Shown: positions 12,301 to 21,599 of the stretch, piece after piece
Numbering within the stretch: the stretch's first letter is position 1
How the letters are laid out: each line of letters opens with the position of its first letter
NCBI GenBank assembly: GCA_003254905.1
Contig: QANU01042739.1
Coordinates: 1-64,000, forward strand
Direction of reading: 5' to 3'
Source of the DNA: Nissolia schottii
Taxonomy: Eukaryota; Streptophyta; Magnoliopsida; Fabales; Fabaceae
Length of the DNA stretch: 64,000 nucleotides
The notes under the pieces: model-generated
The model's input: the letters and a program-made list of their open reading frames with translations, nothing else
Told to the model about the DNA's origin: nothing
The model's database searches: none
Program-made: the position numbers and the translations under genes

Positions 12301-14551
12301 TCACATTTTTAACTAACCATGGACCTAACTCGGATACCCAAACACGACCCATTTTCAAATTAAAAAAAAAAACTAAAAAATCCCCAAATCCCTCTTCCAC
12401 CCAACCACAATCCATCCTCTTCTCTTCCCCAAATCTCCAACCCAAACTGACCTTCATCATCGAGGACTCCACTGGCATCACCTGCAACTAGGTCTACGAT
12501 GCCACCGAGTCCTACCTCTCCTCCTGCATCAGCCCCGACAACAAGCGCCTCAAGATCTTCAAAACCCCTAAAGAGAAAAAGCTCACCGTCTGCCTCGAAG
12601 AGGGCAAGAAGCTCGTCGACCTACGATAGCGTCCCCCTCAAGTGGCGCTTCATCTGCGTCGAGTCAGAGAAGAATAACAATGACCATGGCTCCAACAACA
12701 GCGCTACTTCATTCGAGCTCAGCTTCCACAAGAAGCACAAGGAGACCATCCTACACAGTTATCTCCCCTTTATCCTCGACAAGGCCAAGGAGATGAAGGA
12801 AGAGGAGAGCGTGCTCAAGATGCATACTCTGAACACCGCCTACTGCTACGGCGGGGTCAAATGGGACTTTTATCAACCTTGAGCACCTTTCCACCTTTGA
12901 CACGCTGGCCATGGATGCAGACACCAAGACGGCGATTGTGGAGGATCTCAATAGGTTCGTCAAGAGGAAGATGTTCTACAAGAAGGCCGGGAGGGCGTGG
13001 AAGCGCGGCTACTTGCTCTATGGCCCCCCAGGGACGGGCAAGTCCAACTTGATCGCTATGGCTAACTATCTCAAGTTTGACATTTATGTCCTTCAGCTTG
13101 GGAACATCGTCAAGTATTCCGACCTCAGGAAGCTCTTGTTGGCTACCGCCGACAGGTCCATTTTGGTCATTGAGGATATTGATTGCAACGTTGATCTGCC
13201 CGAGCGTCGCCATGGGGAGAAGAGGATGGTTGAGAGAAGAGGATGGATTGGAGATTTTTTTTTTTAAAATTTGAAAACGGGTCAGGTTTGGGTATTCGTT
13301 TGGGTCCATGGTTGGTTGGAAATGTGGATTATGCCACGTGGCGAACTTAACGGTCACATCAGTGCCATCCAATCCAAACTGACAGCAGTGACTAAAAACG
13401 AACAAATTTTTTTTACAGTAACTAAATCCTAACGAAAAATTGTCTAGAAATCAAACACAAATTTATTGAAATTACAAGGACTAAAAGCTTATTTAAGCCA
13501 AGAAATTAATAGGGATAATTTTATAAAATACTACTAATTAAATTTTCCTAACTTTGACAATTTTTAACCATTTCTTTAATTCTTGTGCAAAATGAAAAGT
13601 GGATAATTATTTAAGATCCGACGAAGTATTTAGGGTTGGAATTTGAAAACGTATACTAGTTGAAAGACAAATCCATAGTTTTGTTTTTTCCTTTTTTTAT
13701 TATTAGAGTTTGGCTTTTTGTTAAGAAATTATCAGAAAAAAGTTTGTTAATTTTTAAAAGTATTTTAATAGTGAAGACTTACAAAGCTTATATTTTCAAT
13801 AAAAACTTTGATTCTATGATTTCTTAACAACTGCTCTTGACAAAACCATTATTATTATTATTATGATCACTGCTCTTACACTCTTACCCACATTGTTTAA
13901 TAGAAGCTCTCTCCCCCTCTATTGCTATAGGACATGTTTATTGGAGGAAGTGAGACATCTTCTACCGCTTTGGAATGGGTTTTCTCAGAAATGCTAAAAA
14001 ATCCAAGAGTACTAAAAAAAGCACAAGCAGAAGTTAGGAAAGTTTATGGTAGCAAAGGATATGTTGAAGAAATGGATATTCAGAAACTAAAATATCTAAA
14101 AGCAGTCATTATGGAAACTTTGAGACTACATCCCCCTGCTCCTGCGATAATGAGAGAGTGTCGTGAAACTTGTGAGATTAATGGATACATGATACCAACT
14201 GGAACACAAGTGTTTGTGAATATATGGGCAATTGGAAGAGACCCAAATTATTGGAGTGAATCAGATAAATTCTGTCCTGAGAGATTCGTAGATTGTCCAG
14301 TTGACTACAATGGGAACTATTTTGAATTCATCCCGTTTGGTGCCGGAAAGAGAATATGTCCTGGCATATCGTTTGCTCAACCTAATATTGAACTTCCTCT
14401 TGCAAACTTGCTATACTACTTTAATTGGGAACTTCCCTTCGGAGTTAATCATGAGAATTTTGACATGACTGAAGCTTTTGGCACCACAGTGAGAAGGAAA
14501 AATGAATTGTTGGTGATTCCCGTTTCCTACAATCCTGTAACTTTTAAATAA
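9333..14551 (+). CDS. Cytochrome P450, CYP71D type (exons 9333-10229 and 13931-14551)
   Basis: Two exons, joined in phase 0, give 505 residues, the usual size for plant CYP71 enzymes. Exon 1 ends ...GTTCTTCAG before GTTAGT; exon 2 starts GACATGTTT after ...TATAG. Visible features: N-terminal hydrophobic anchor (about residues 4-25), PPGP hinge, helix-C WRLLRK, I-helix GGSETS (304-309), ExxR E361-R364, PERF (415-418), and the haem loop FGAGKRICPG with the thiolate Cys at 442. As a family these are ER-bound, NADPH-P450-reductase-dependent monooxygenases of specialised metabolism (terpenoids, flavonoids and others); the substrate cannot be read from sequence. I-helix Glu307 precedes the conserved Thr308, as is usual. 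No stops or frameshifts. The intron is enlarged by two MULE insertions. Confidence 0.93.
10575..11891. mobile_element. Mutator-like element (MULE A), interior mostly unsequenced
   Basis: Terminal inverted repeats of about 136 bp (10575-10710 and 11755-11891) begin GGGTTAATTAAGTTTTTAGT and differ at only a handful of sites. A perfect 9-bp target duplication AACATTTAT flanks the element (10566-10574 and 11892-11900), diagnostic of the Mutator superfamily. Inside the left end the sequence turns GC-rich and codon-like (a frame opens at 10857) before running into the N gap. It could therefore be a Pack-MULE, but the cargo cannot be named. Confidence 0.92.
10934..11754. other. Assembly gap (821 N)
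   Basis: Run of N occupying most of the interior of MULE A. The gap lies between GC-rich sequence and the right inverted repeat, so both ends of the element are known but not its content. Confidence 0.99.
12110..13499 (+). mobile_element. Pack-MULE (MULE B) carrying an AAA-ATPase fragment
   Basis: A perfect 9-bp target duplication AAGAAATTA (12101-12109 and 13500-13508) flanks the element. The ends form long imperfect inverted repeats of about 145 bp (12110 to about 12255; about 13355 to 13499), starting GGAGTAAATAAG and, on the other strand, GGCTTAAATAAG. They include matching TCGTTAGGATTTAG and TTCGTTTTTAGTC blocks. No transposase is present; the interior is a host-gene copy. It sits in the P450 intron in the same orientation as the gene. 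Confidence 0.92.
12438..13267 (+). pseudogene. Captured AAA-ATPase (AATP1/BCS1-like) fragment, broken
   Basis: The translation follows plant AATP1-type mitochondrial/ER AAA-ATPases. An N-terminal AAA-associated part (SYLSSCISP...RLKIFK, then SFELSFHKKH and YLPFILDKAKE) is followed by FDTLAMD, the AWKRGYLLYGPPGTGKS Walker A segment (P-loop at about 13022-13048) and a SILVIEDIDC Walker B (about 13156-13185). It is not a working gene. A TAG interrupts the frame near 12489, frameshifts occur near 12610 and 12870, and the protein stops at 13267 without the sensor and arginine-finger part of the AAA module. The N-terminal start is also absent. Higher GC than the surrounding intron supports capture from elsewhere. 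Confidence 0.85.
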
Positions 14552-15534
14552 GGCCACGTAGAATTGGATTGAATAAGTTGTTCATTCATTCATGGCTGCT
14601 AGCCAGTTATCAGTGATTCTGTAGTAACTTTTCTACGTTTTATTCTTTCGACTGTTTTATTTACGCTTGTGTAATTTTCAACCAGTTTGCTTGTTTGTTT
14701 GTGTGGTTGTATTTTGCTTTTCCATTTGATTTTCTAATTTTTCTATGAATTGTACTAGATTATGCTACTCATGTTTCATTATTTTGATGTATTTAATGCA
14801 GTTTCTAGAGGAAAGTTAAACAAATTAAATACTCCTAGAGTGATTTGAATTTATACGGATCATGGTGCTTTCATACTCAAGGGTTGAAACTAAGCTACAA
14901 GTTTATCAGAGGCATCATGAAATACTTTAAGCTAAGGACTAATTAAGGCTGTAATTTTGATTGGCCTTTTATCTAATTAGTAATATAAGCAAGGGCAAAG
15001 GCTAACTTGGTCCCTGCAAACCTGGTGACTGAAATGGTCCTTACCTTAGATTTTTTCAATATTTTTACTATTTTATCCTTAAAAGAAAATTCCCTTAAAA
15101 TCCATTCTTCTTCTCTTCTCTTTCATCCTTTTCCCTTTCATCTCACTTCTTTTTCTCCTTCTGGCTACTATCACTAGCGACCATCTGCCTTCCACCATCG
15201 GCAACCCCCCATCTCCATCATTCACACTACCCACCTACCTCATCGAGTTTGAAAGACGACCATCACCATCACTAACCACCCGCCAACCACCATCATCCTT
15301 TCATTGTTGAAGGACGGCTAGATCTGGAAGCTGTCAAGTTTGAGAGATGACCAGATCTGGATGTGTGGTGGCACAATCTAGAAGTGATGTTGGCTAATAT
15401 GAGGATCTCTGGCATGATCTCACCTCCTTTCTCACTGGTCGTCGAAGAAGTCAAAGAGAAATGCAGATCTGGGGAGAAAATGAAGAACGACAATGATGAG
15501 CAACCACCACAACCGACCTCTACTTCTACAGCTT
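14552..15534. other. P450 3' flank and unassigned sequence
   Basis: About 450 bases of AT-rich sequence follow the stop codon and should hold the 3' UTR; no polyadenylation signal stands out. From about 15000 a different, more pyrimidine-rich segment begins (CTAACTTGGTCCCTGCAAACC) and leads into repeat family R1. No convincing gene. Confidence 0.5.
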
Positions 15535-16202
15535 TGCTATCGACACTATGATCGTCTATTCCATTGATCTGGCCTCCTACAAGACGCCGTTGCTAGCCTG
15601 CTGCACAAGAAAGTTTAGCTTTTTAATAATTAAAAAGTCCATTTTTTTTTTCTGTTAAGCTTAGAAATTTTGGTTAAGCTTTGACTTTATGTGTTGTTGT
15701 GGTTATAATTTTCTCTTAATTTTTCTTAATGGATTTTTCTTATATTTTCTCATCAAGATCCTTGAATTTTCTGAGATTTTTTTCTAGTTTCTCTTGGTTC
15801 TTTGACTGCGGCAGTAGTGCCGGAGCTAGCCTTGGTGGTGGGGGTAGTAATAACACTAGGAGTAGGGTGGGAGAGTGATGGCTGACAAAAAAAAATATTA
15901 GAAAAGAGATGAAGGGTAAACCAATAAATCAAATTAAAATATTATTAAATATGAATATAATTTATTATGTATTTAATTTTTTATATATAATCTCAACTAT
16001 CTAATACAGTTCCGATGACTCAGATTTAAGAACCTAACCGAATTGCTGTGATTGGTGAATTGTGTCAAATTGATCATGCTAAGTGTTTTTGCTTGAGGTG
16101 GTGCTAAACTGATATGTTATGTTTATGTATTTATTTATTTATTTATTTTTATTGAGTTTGATGTGCCTTTTTGGGTTTGAGCCCTTAAATTTCATTAATA
16201 AG
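15535..16202. repeat. Dispersed repeat family R1, copy 2
   Basis: Matches 5511-6200 base for base over long stretches, starting TTTGCTATCGACACTATGATC and ending TTTGAGCCCTTAAATTTCATTAAT. The match stops exactly where CACTA-like sequence (TTCGACGGTAAATGG) begins, so this is a rearrangement or insertion border. Confidence 0.65.
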
Positions 16203-17082
16203 TTCGACGGTAAATGGAACGAACAACCAAAGGACACACATTTTCATGTGGTGGCAACAATCATCTCGTTGCAATTAGAAAAATTTGACGGTAATGTTTT
16301 TATATATATTGTTCCTCCGTGAGTCTGTTGTCACTTTTATCTTCTCTTACTCACTTCTTCCTTCCTCCTCCACTCTCTCGCTCTCCTCTTCCGTAATTGC
16401 CGCCACCGATGCGGCCGGTCCACAGGGGACCACAGCCGCCGACGTTCACTGCCGCCACGTCCACCGTTCATCGCCGCCACCTCCCCATTCATTGCCATCA
16501 TCACTGCCACTAAGGTTGGTTTTAGTTTGTGTTTTGTATTTTTAATATATTTTTGTTTTTTATATATTTATTTTTTTATATAGTTATTTTAAATTTGTAT
16601 TATATATATATATATATATATATTTAGTTTTAGTTTATATCTACTTTTAATTTGTATTTTTATATATTTAGTTTAGATGTATCCATATGTTATTCTTTGA
16701 ATTGAGAATCAAAAGAAATAGACATAAAAACATACGTAGTTGACTTGCTCATGTGTTATGTAATGTCTACTAGGGTTAAGCATTAGAAGAAAGAATATTA
16801 GACAAACATGAGGAAGAATATGAAGAGGATATAATCATTAGAAGAAATGGATCAATTTTTCACATTAGGGTTTAGGTGCTCTATTTTCTATAGTTGATTG
16901 TTGCCTGTGGTAATTTAAACTTTTGTTTTTTTGAATACAATGTATACCAATGTGTATTTGTACTATAATGCCCCTATTTACAAAACTTATTACCAAAGTA
17001 TCACTGCTTTATATATGTTGATTTAGGGCTTTGTTAATATGTTCATAGTTTTATAAATGTGTGTGCGTATATATACACACAC

Positions 17083-17955
17083 ATAGTTATCAAACTCGCG
17101 AGTTTAAGTAAACTCGTGGAGCCTCCGTAAATTCGTACGAGTTTACCTATTATTAAAAAAATATTTTAAAAAATTATTATGCTACAAAAATATATTTAAT
17201 GAAACTTGAAATTCATAAATACTTTTAACTCCATAACAAAGCACTAATAAAGATGAAATATATGAGTTCTAAGTTCAATTCATAGATAATACATAATGCA
17301 TATGTTTGAACCAAAACATATCCTCCTCCACATAAACTTAATGACAAGTAAATTCTATCAACACAAGAGAGAGGCGGTGTATTGAGCAACTAGCATAGCA
17401 AATGTATATAAAGAACAATGTCACTCATTCTTGACAAAAGTAATTTGCTTCGAGCCGATAGCAAAGAATTTAATAATGAGTTCGAGGGGCATGCACTTTT
17501 TTGTGGAACCTTCAAGAGCACAAATATCCAGGAGATGACGCACACAACAGCATAAATACCGAAGATACCAGCAAGTCCCATATTACTGAGCATCACAGAA
17601 AGCGAGTATGTGACGATGATGTCTCCAATCCAGAACACTAAAGTACAGATAACGATGCAGAGGTCACGCACCCTGGTTAAAAAGATCTCTGAGAAAATGA
17701 TGAAATACATATGATGGATTAACGGCGAAGCACGATGGCACTACAGAGCACGATTGCATGTGCAACTGTAAAAAAAGAAAAAGAAAAACCCCTCACATGT
17801 GGTAAACTCGTGAACTCGGGAGTAAACTCGCGATTTTATGCGAGTTTACACGAGTTTACCCGAGTTCAGCCGAGTTTACCCAAAAACGAGTTTACATACG
17901 GGTCAACTCGATTTTACTACCTAGGAACGTAAACTCGAATCGTTCGAGTTTATTT
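17083..17955. mobile_element. Non-autonomous element with CGAGTTTAC end repeats and a captured gene piece
   Basis: Both ends are dense in a short motif, CGAGTTTAC or its complement GTAAACTCG: 17092-17150 on the left and 17805-17955 on the right, with at least eight occurrences in alternating orientation. The middle is a reverse-strand fragment of a sugar transporter gene. The ends are loosely inverted (ATAGTTATCAAACTCG on the left), reminiscent of hAT-like elements, but no clean target duplication is visible. The outer borders are estimates, and a Helitron or other class cannot be excluded. Confidence 0.5.
17435..17710 (-). pseudogene. Captured C-terminal fragment of tonoplast sugar transporter (TST/TMT type)
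   Basis: The reverse-strand frame reads SEIFLTRVRDLCIVIC, FWIGDIIVTYSL, GLAGIFGIYAVVCVISW and VLLKVP. This is the last membrane segments of plant tonoplast monosaccharide/sucrose transporters of the major facilitator superfamily. After KVP a frameshift occurs, and the next frame continues with MPLELIIKFFAIGSKQ, the expected cytosolic tail. So the fragment spans roughly the last 90 codons, is broken by at least one frameshift, and lacks the rest of the protein. It lies inside the CGAGTTTAC element on the strand opposite to the surrounding CACTA gene and is best read as transduplicated cargo. Confidence 0.8.
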
Positions 17956-17982
17956 TTATAAACATGTATATATAGTTAGTTA

Positions 17983-17984
17983 GT

Positions 17985-18026
<42 letters not shown>
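17983..18026. repeat. (TA)n microsatellite
   Basis: Uninterrupted TA dinucleotide run. A shorter one is at 16600-16622 and another at about 53505-53541. Confidence 0.9.
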
Positions 18027-18027
<1 letters not shown>

Positions 18028-18090
18028 ATACATTTAGTTTATAATAGGATATATGAGTTGTTATTTTAATATGTGTTGTTATTTTTAGTA

Positions 18091-19923
18091 TGGAGAAGGG
18101 AAAGGGATAATTGCCAAACTACTATTCTGTGTTTAGGCGAGTAGAGGGAGGGGTCGAGGCGACCGCTCAGGCTCGACGTCGCGCCCGGCCGTCAGGGACA
18201 GTTTTATGCTGACCTCGAGCTACGTGTTGTCGCCATCAATAGGAGACGACGCCTTCCATTCAGGCGATGTTGCTTTGTAGCTCAGCTTCATGCCCCGTCC
18301 GTCGTTAGGGGCGGCGAGGTTTGGGAGTTACGGCGTCCAACCAACTTCATCACCTTGTGATTCCTCAGAGGCGAGGCAGTTGCCACAGCTACCACAGCCC
18401 CAAGGATCCGTGCCATAGCGAGGGCAGATCCGAATCCGACTGGACGAGAATAACAGTGTGTAAGTATTAAAATTTTTTTGTTTTATTTTATATGCAATAT
18501 ATTTAGGGTTTGTATTTACTTTTTTTTTAATATTACTAATACACAATATATATGTTTTTATATGTAGGTGGATTCCATACGAGGCTCCTAGCCACACCAT
18601 TACAAAGATGATAAAACAAAATCCTACAATAGAGTCATCTAAGTGGCAGTACACTAAGGAGGGGAAGGCACGCATGTTCAATTTATGGAAGGTGATTTTT
18701 TGATTATTTTTTAATAAATATAAATTTTTAGTTGTTCAATTATTTATGTTATTAATTACTAATTATTGTTTTCATATTTGTTTTTTAGGATCATTTTGAG
18801 TATGATCCTGAAGAAGAGGTCGACATGAAGAAGGGGTTCAATTATCGGGTCAGTTGTCATCTTCAGCAGTTGTTGCGGGACATCTGCCCAGGGAAGGACA
18901 AAGATCCAAGCTGGTTGACTCCTGAGCAGCTTGCTTAACTTCACGCCATTTGGGCCTCAGGCGAGTTTAAAGCTCGATCTGAGAACTCAAGGCGTGCCCG
19001 CATCCAGGGTCGGGGGGGCAACATTCACGCTGGAGGCTCCGCGAGTTTGCCGTCAACACGGCTCTGGATGGTACGTAATTGCGCACCTTAATTTATTCTA
19101 CAATCATTATGTATTGCATTTTAATTTTGTACTTAAATAACTACTTTACATTTGAAACTATTATTTAAACAACTGAGTATGCAGCGCCGACAGATGGGTC
19201 GGGAGTCATCAGAGGCCGAGTTGTTCCACGAGATGCACACCACCAAGGCGAATAAGTCTTCGTAGGTCGACGATTGCTCACAACAAACCGCGATGAGTAT
19301 TCTCATGTATTAACAATTGTTAATTGTTTTATTACATACTTCGTAAATGTTAATTTTAATTTCCTATAATAATAATAATCGTTAACTTTTTTAATTTCGT
19401 AGGTTGCATTCGAGGAGGCACTTCAGGCTGGGCAAACGCAGCTAGTTGAGAGTGTGCCCCCAGGAACTAAGCCAAACCTCGTTGATGAGAACGCAGTCTA
19501 GCTTGAGGTGGTTGGCAGTATGAACCGCAATCGCGTGTACGGTTGGGGGGACACAGCTCTCAGTTATAACGAGGGGGGCCTCAATCGGCAGCTTCATCTA
19601 CTGGTGGGACACCGATGCAAGAACATAAAGAGCTTTGCGAGCATGTGTTCAAGCTGAACCAGGAGCTCCACATGCAAGCGATGAAGACCTAGGAGGTTCG
19701 TTAGAAGCTATCCAGTGTTAAGGGAAAAATGAACGAGAGACTCAAAAGGATGTGGGCCGTCTTCGGTGGATCTGCTGGATCCAGCATGTCGGCTACTTGT
19801 GAGATACCTCTTGATATGCTGTTATCTGAGTCGGACAAGGATGAGGGCACCGACGAGGGTAACAGTGACGATGCCGCCGTTGATGATGCTTCCGATGATG
19901 ATCCTACAAACTTAGGATATTAG
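18091..19923 (+). pseudogene. Transposase_24 (Ptta/En/Spm) CACTA protein, decayed
   Basis: Exon-like pieces in order: a basic GC-rich piece (18091-18460); a piece reading WIPYEAPSHTITKMIKQNP, then SKWQYTKEGKARMFNLWK (18569-18691); DHFEYDPEEEVDMKKGF, then WLTPEQLA (18790-18937) continuing past a stop to RARIQGRGG; a piece with AELFHEMHTTKANKS (19185-19263); one with VAFEEALQAGQ (19403-19500); and an acidic tail ending DDDPTNLGY (19729-19923). The pattern matches the plant Transposase_24 family that accompanies TNP2 in CACTA elements and is thought to bind the subterminal repeats. In-frame stops (after EQLA, after KANKS and after DENAV) show it is dead. Introns are inferred from GT/AG-bounded AT-rich gaps. 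Confidence 0.7.
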
Positions 19924-20396
19924 AATTTTTTATTATTTTTTTAAATATTTTCTGTAATTGTTAAGTACATTTTGATTATTAACTTGTGTAGTTTTTTTTC
20001 TTAAATATATTACGAATTTATTATTTTCAACACGAAAAATATTCATTATATATTTATGAGCGAAGTTATCGGTGATGATGTTCACATTAATTCTTAAACA
20101 ACTAAGTACAAATATTATTATTTGAGAAAATAAAAGAATTTCTAATTTATACCCATAATTTGATAAGGAACTTGCCATATAATTTTGCCCTCCCTTGAGT
20201 GACTCCACATTTTCCATATTAAATCAAACTACATTGGTACTTGAAGATTTAGCAAGAATCAGAAGAAAGATCAAAGAAATAATGCCTAATCCAATTTAGA
20301 CAAGAGTAGTGTGCAAGTTGGAGATCATGTTATAGCACTAGCTTTAAAGCAAAGTTGGAGAAAATGGATTAGACCAATGAAGGGTAAGAGTAAAGT
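19924..20396. other. AT-rich spacer, no gene seen
   Basis: Follows the stop of the Transposase_24 remnant. It may include its 3' untranslated part and filler up to the next CACTA copy. No structure recognised. Confidence 0.5.
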
Positions 20397-21599
20397 AGTG
20401 TGTTACCGTCGGTTATTTCTGACGATAACATTACTAGACCCTAACCCTAAATAGCATAGTGATTTACCGTTAGTTATTTCTGATGGTAACAACCCTAAAC
20501 TCTAAACTTTAAACTCTAAACCATCTCGCGCGAGATGTCTCTTGTCTCGAGCTAGACTAACAAATTAGAAGGCAAACTTAAGGTTCTGTGAGGTGTCTCG
20601 CACGAGATCTATAGTGACTCGTGCGAGTCTTTATCGTCAAAATATTTTGATGGTAAAGACCGCGGACCCCAAAATGCAACTTTGAGGTTTTGTGAGGTAT
20701 CATCGGAAATGTCCGACGGTAACGAAAATGAAAAATTACCAAAATTTAGCTCCATTTTTTCGTACCGTCGAAAGTTTTGACACATTTTCGACAGTAAGCT
20801 TGTTATTTAAATGGTGCGTTTGGATAAAGCGATTATAGTCGGACTACTCTTATTTATCGTTGGAAATATTTGACGGTAATATTTTGAAAAATAACTTAGT
20901 TGAATTTCATTCCCCATTTCCATCATTTCCTTTCATTCTCTTCTCCTTCACTCTATTCTTCTTCATTTTCTCCTCTCCTCCATCCTCCTCCTACCTCTTC
21001 ATTTCTCCACCAGTAGCACTACCCACTGCCACCACCTACCACGTGTTGCACCCACCACCACCACAACCACCACAACTTGTTCAACCACCACTACATCCAC
21101 CACCACCAGTACCACCACGTGCTGCCACCCCACTACCACCACCTTTTCTTGCTAGGTCCATTTCTATCTACTTATCTCTTTTTAATTATTTCATTCAATT
21201 TCATTAACAATATCAATTTGTAATTGAATTTGTTGTATGGTGATATGTTTATTTAGGACATTGGAGAAGGTGTCTATTTTGCAGATTGAAGGAGTCACTG
21301 ACGTTTTTATTGACATTTAGGTATGTATGTTATGACAATACGTAGGATAAATACTTATTTTCTAATGATAGATTTGTAAGATTGCTGTTGTATGGCTGGA
21401 CCGGGGGAATGAATGCTTAGCGTTTCTTTTCAGACTAGTTAGAATTGTTGTGCTGGCAACGGTGATTACATGTTGTTTACTGAGATTGGAGAGAATATGT
21501 TTTAGAAAGGTTTAGGAATACTTGTGTGCAATTAAGAATGTGTGTTGCAATAATGAAATTAAATATGATCATTAATTTTCTATCAGTTAATGCAATGCG

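Larger units (their letters stand above)
10230..13930 (+). other. Single phase-0 intron of the P450, 3.7 kb, swollen by two MULEs
   Basis: GT...AG borders at 10230 and 13929-13930 give an uninterrupted join between the J-helix side of exon 1 and the I-helix oxygen-binding segment. Removing the two MULEs and one 9-bp duplication each leaves about 1 kb, a more ordinary intron. The remainder is AT-rich with no further gene. Bases 11901-12100 and 13509-13930 contain nothing recognisable. Confidence 0.85.
16203..19923 (+). mobile_element. CACTA fragment with Transposase_24 gene, left end lost
   Basis: Starts with TCGACGGTAA motifs related to the subterminal repeats of the other CACTA copies, followed by a CT-rich leader and a short GC-rich exon-like stretch at about 16400-16515. 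It then continues, after an inserted element, into a Transposase_24-type pseudogene. No CACTA terminus is visible on either side. It could be part of the same original element as 20400-26440 or a different family. Confidence 0.55.

Noticed and set aside
12911..13267. 118-residue AAA-ATPase frame as a functional gene
   Set aside because: It lacks the N-terminus and the C-terminal half of the AAA module, lies inside a Pack-MULE and an intron, and is preceded by frameshifts.
12857..13405. 182-residue reverse-strand open frame in MULE B
   Set aside because: It is the antisense shadow of the captured AAA-ATPase, whose sense strand carries Walker A and B motifs.
16285..16545. 86-residue open frame in the CACTA leader
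   Set aside because: Low-complexity Ser/Pro-rich translation of a CT- and CCG-rich leader; better read as the CACTA 5' exon or leader.
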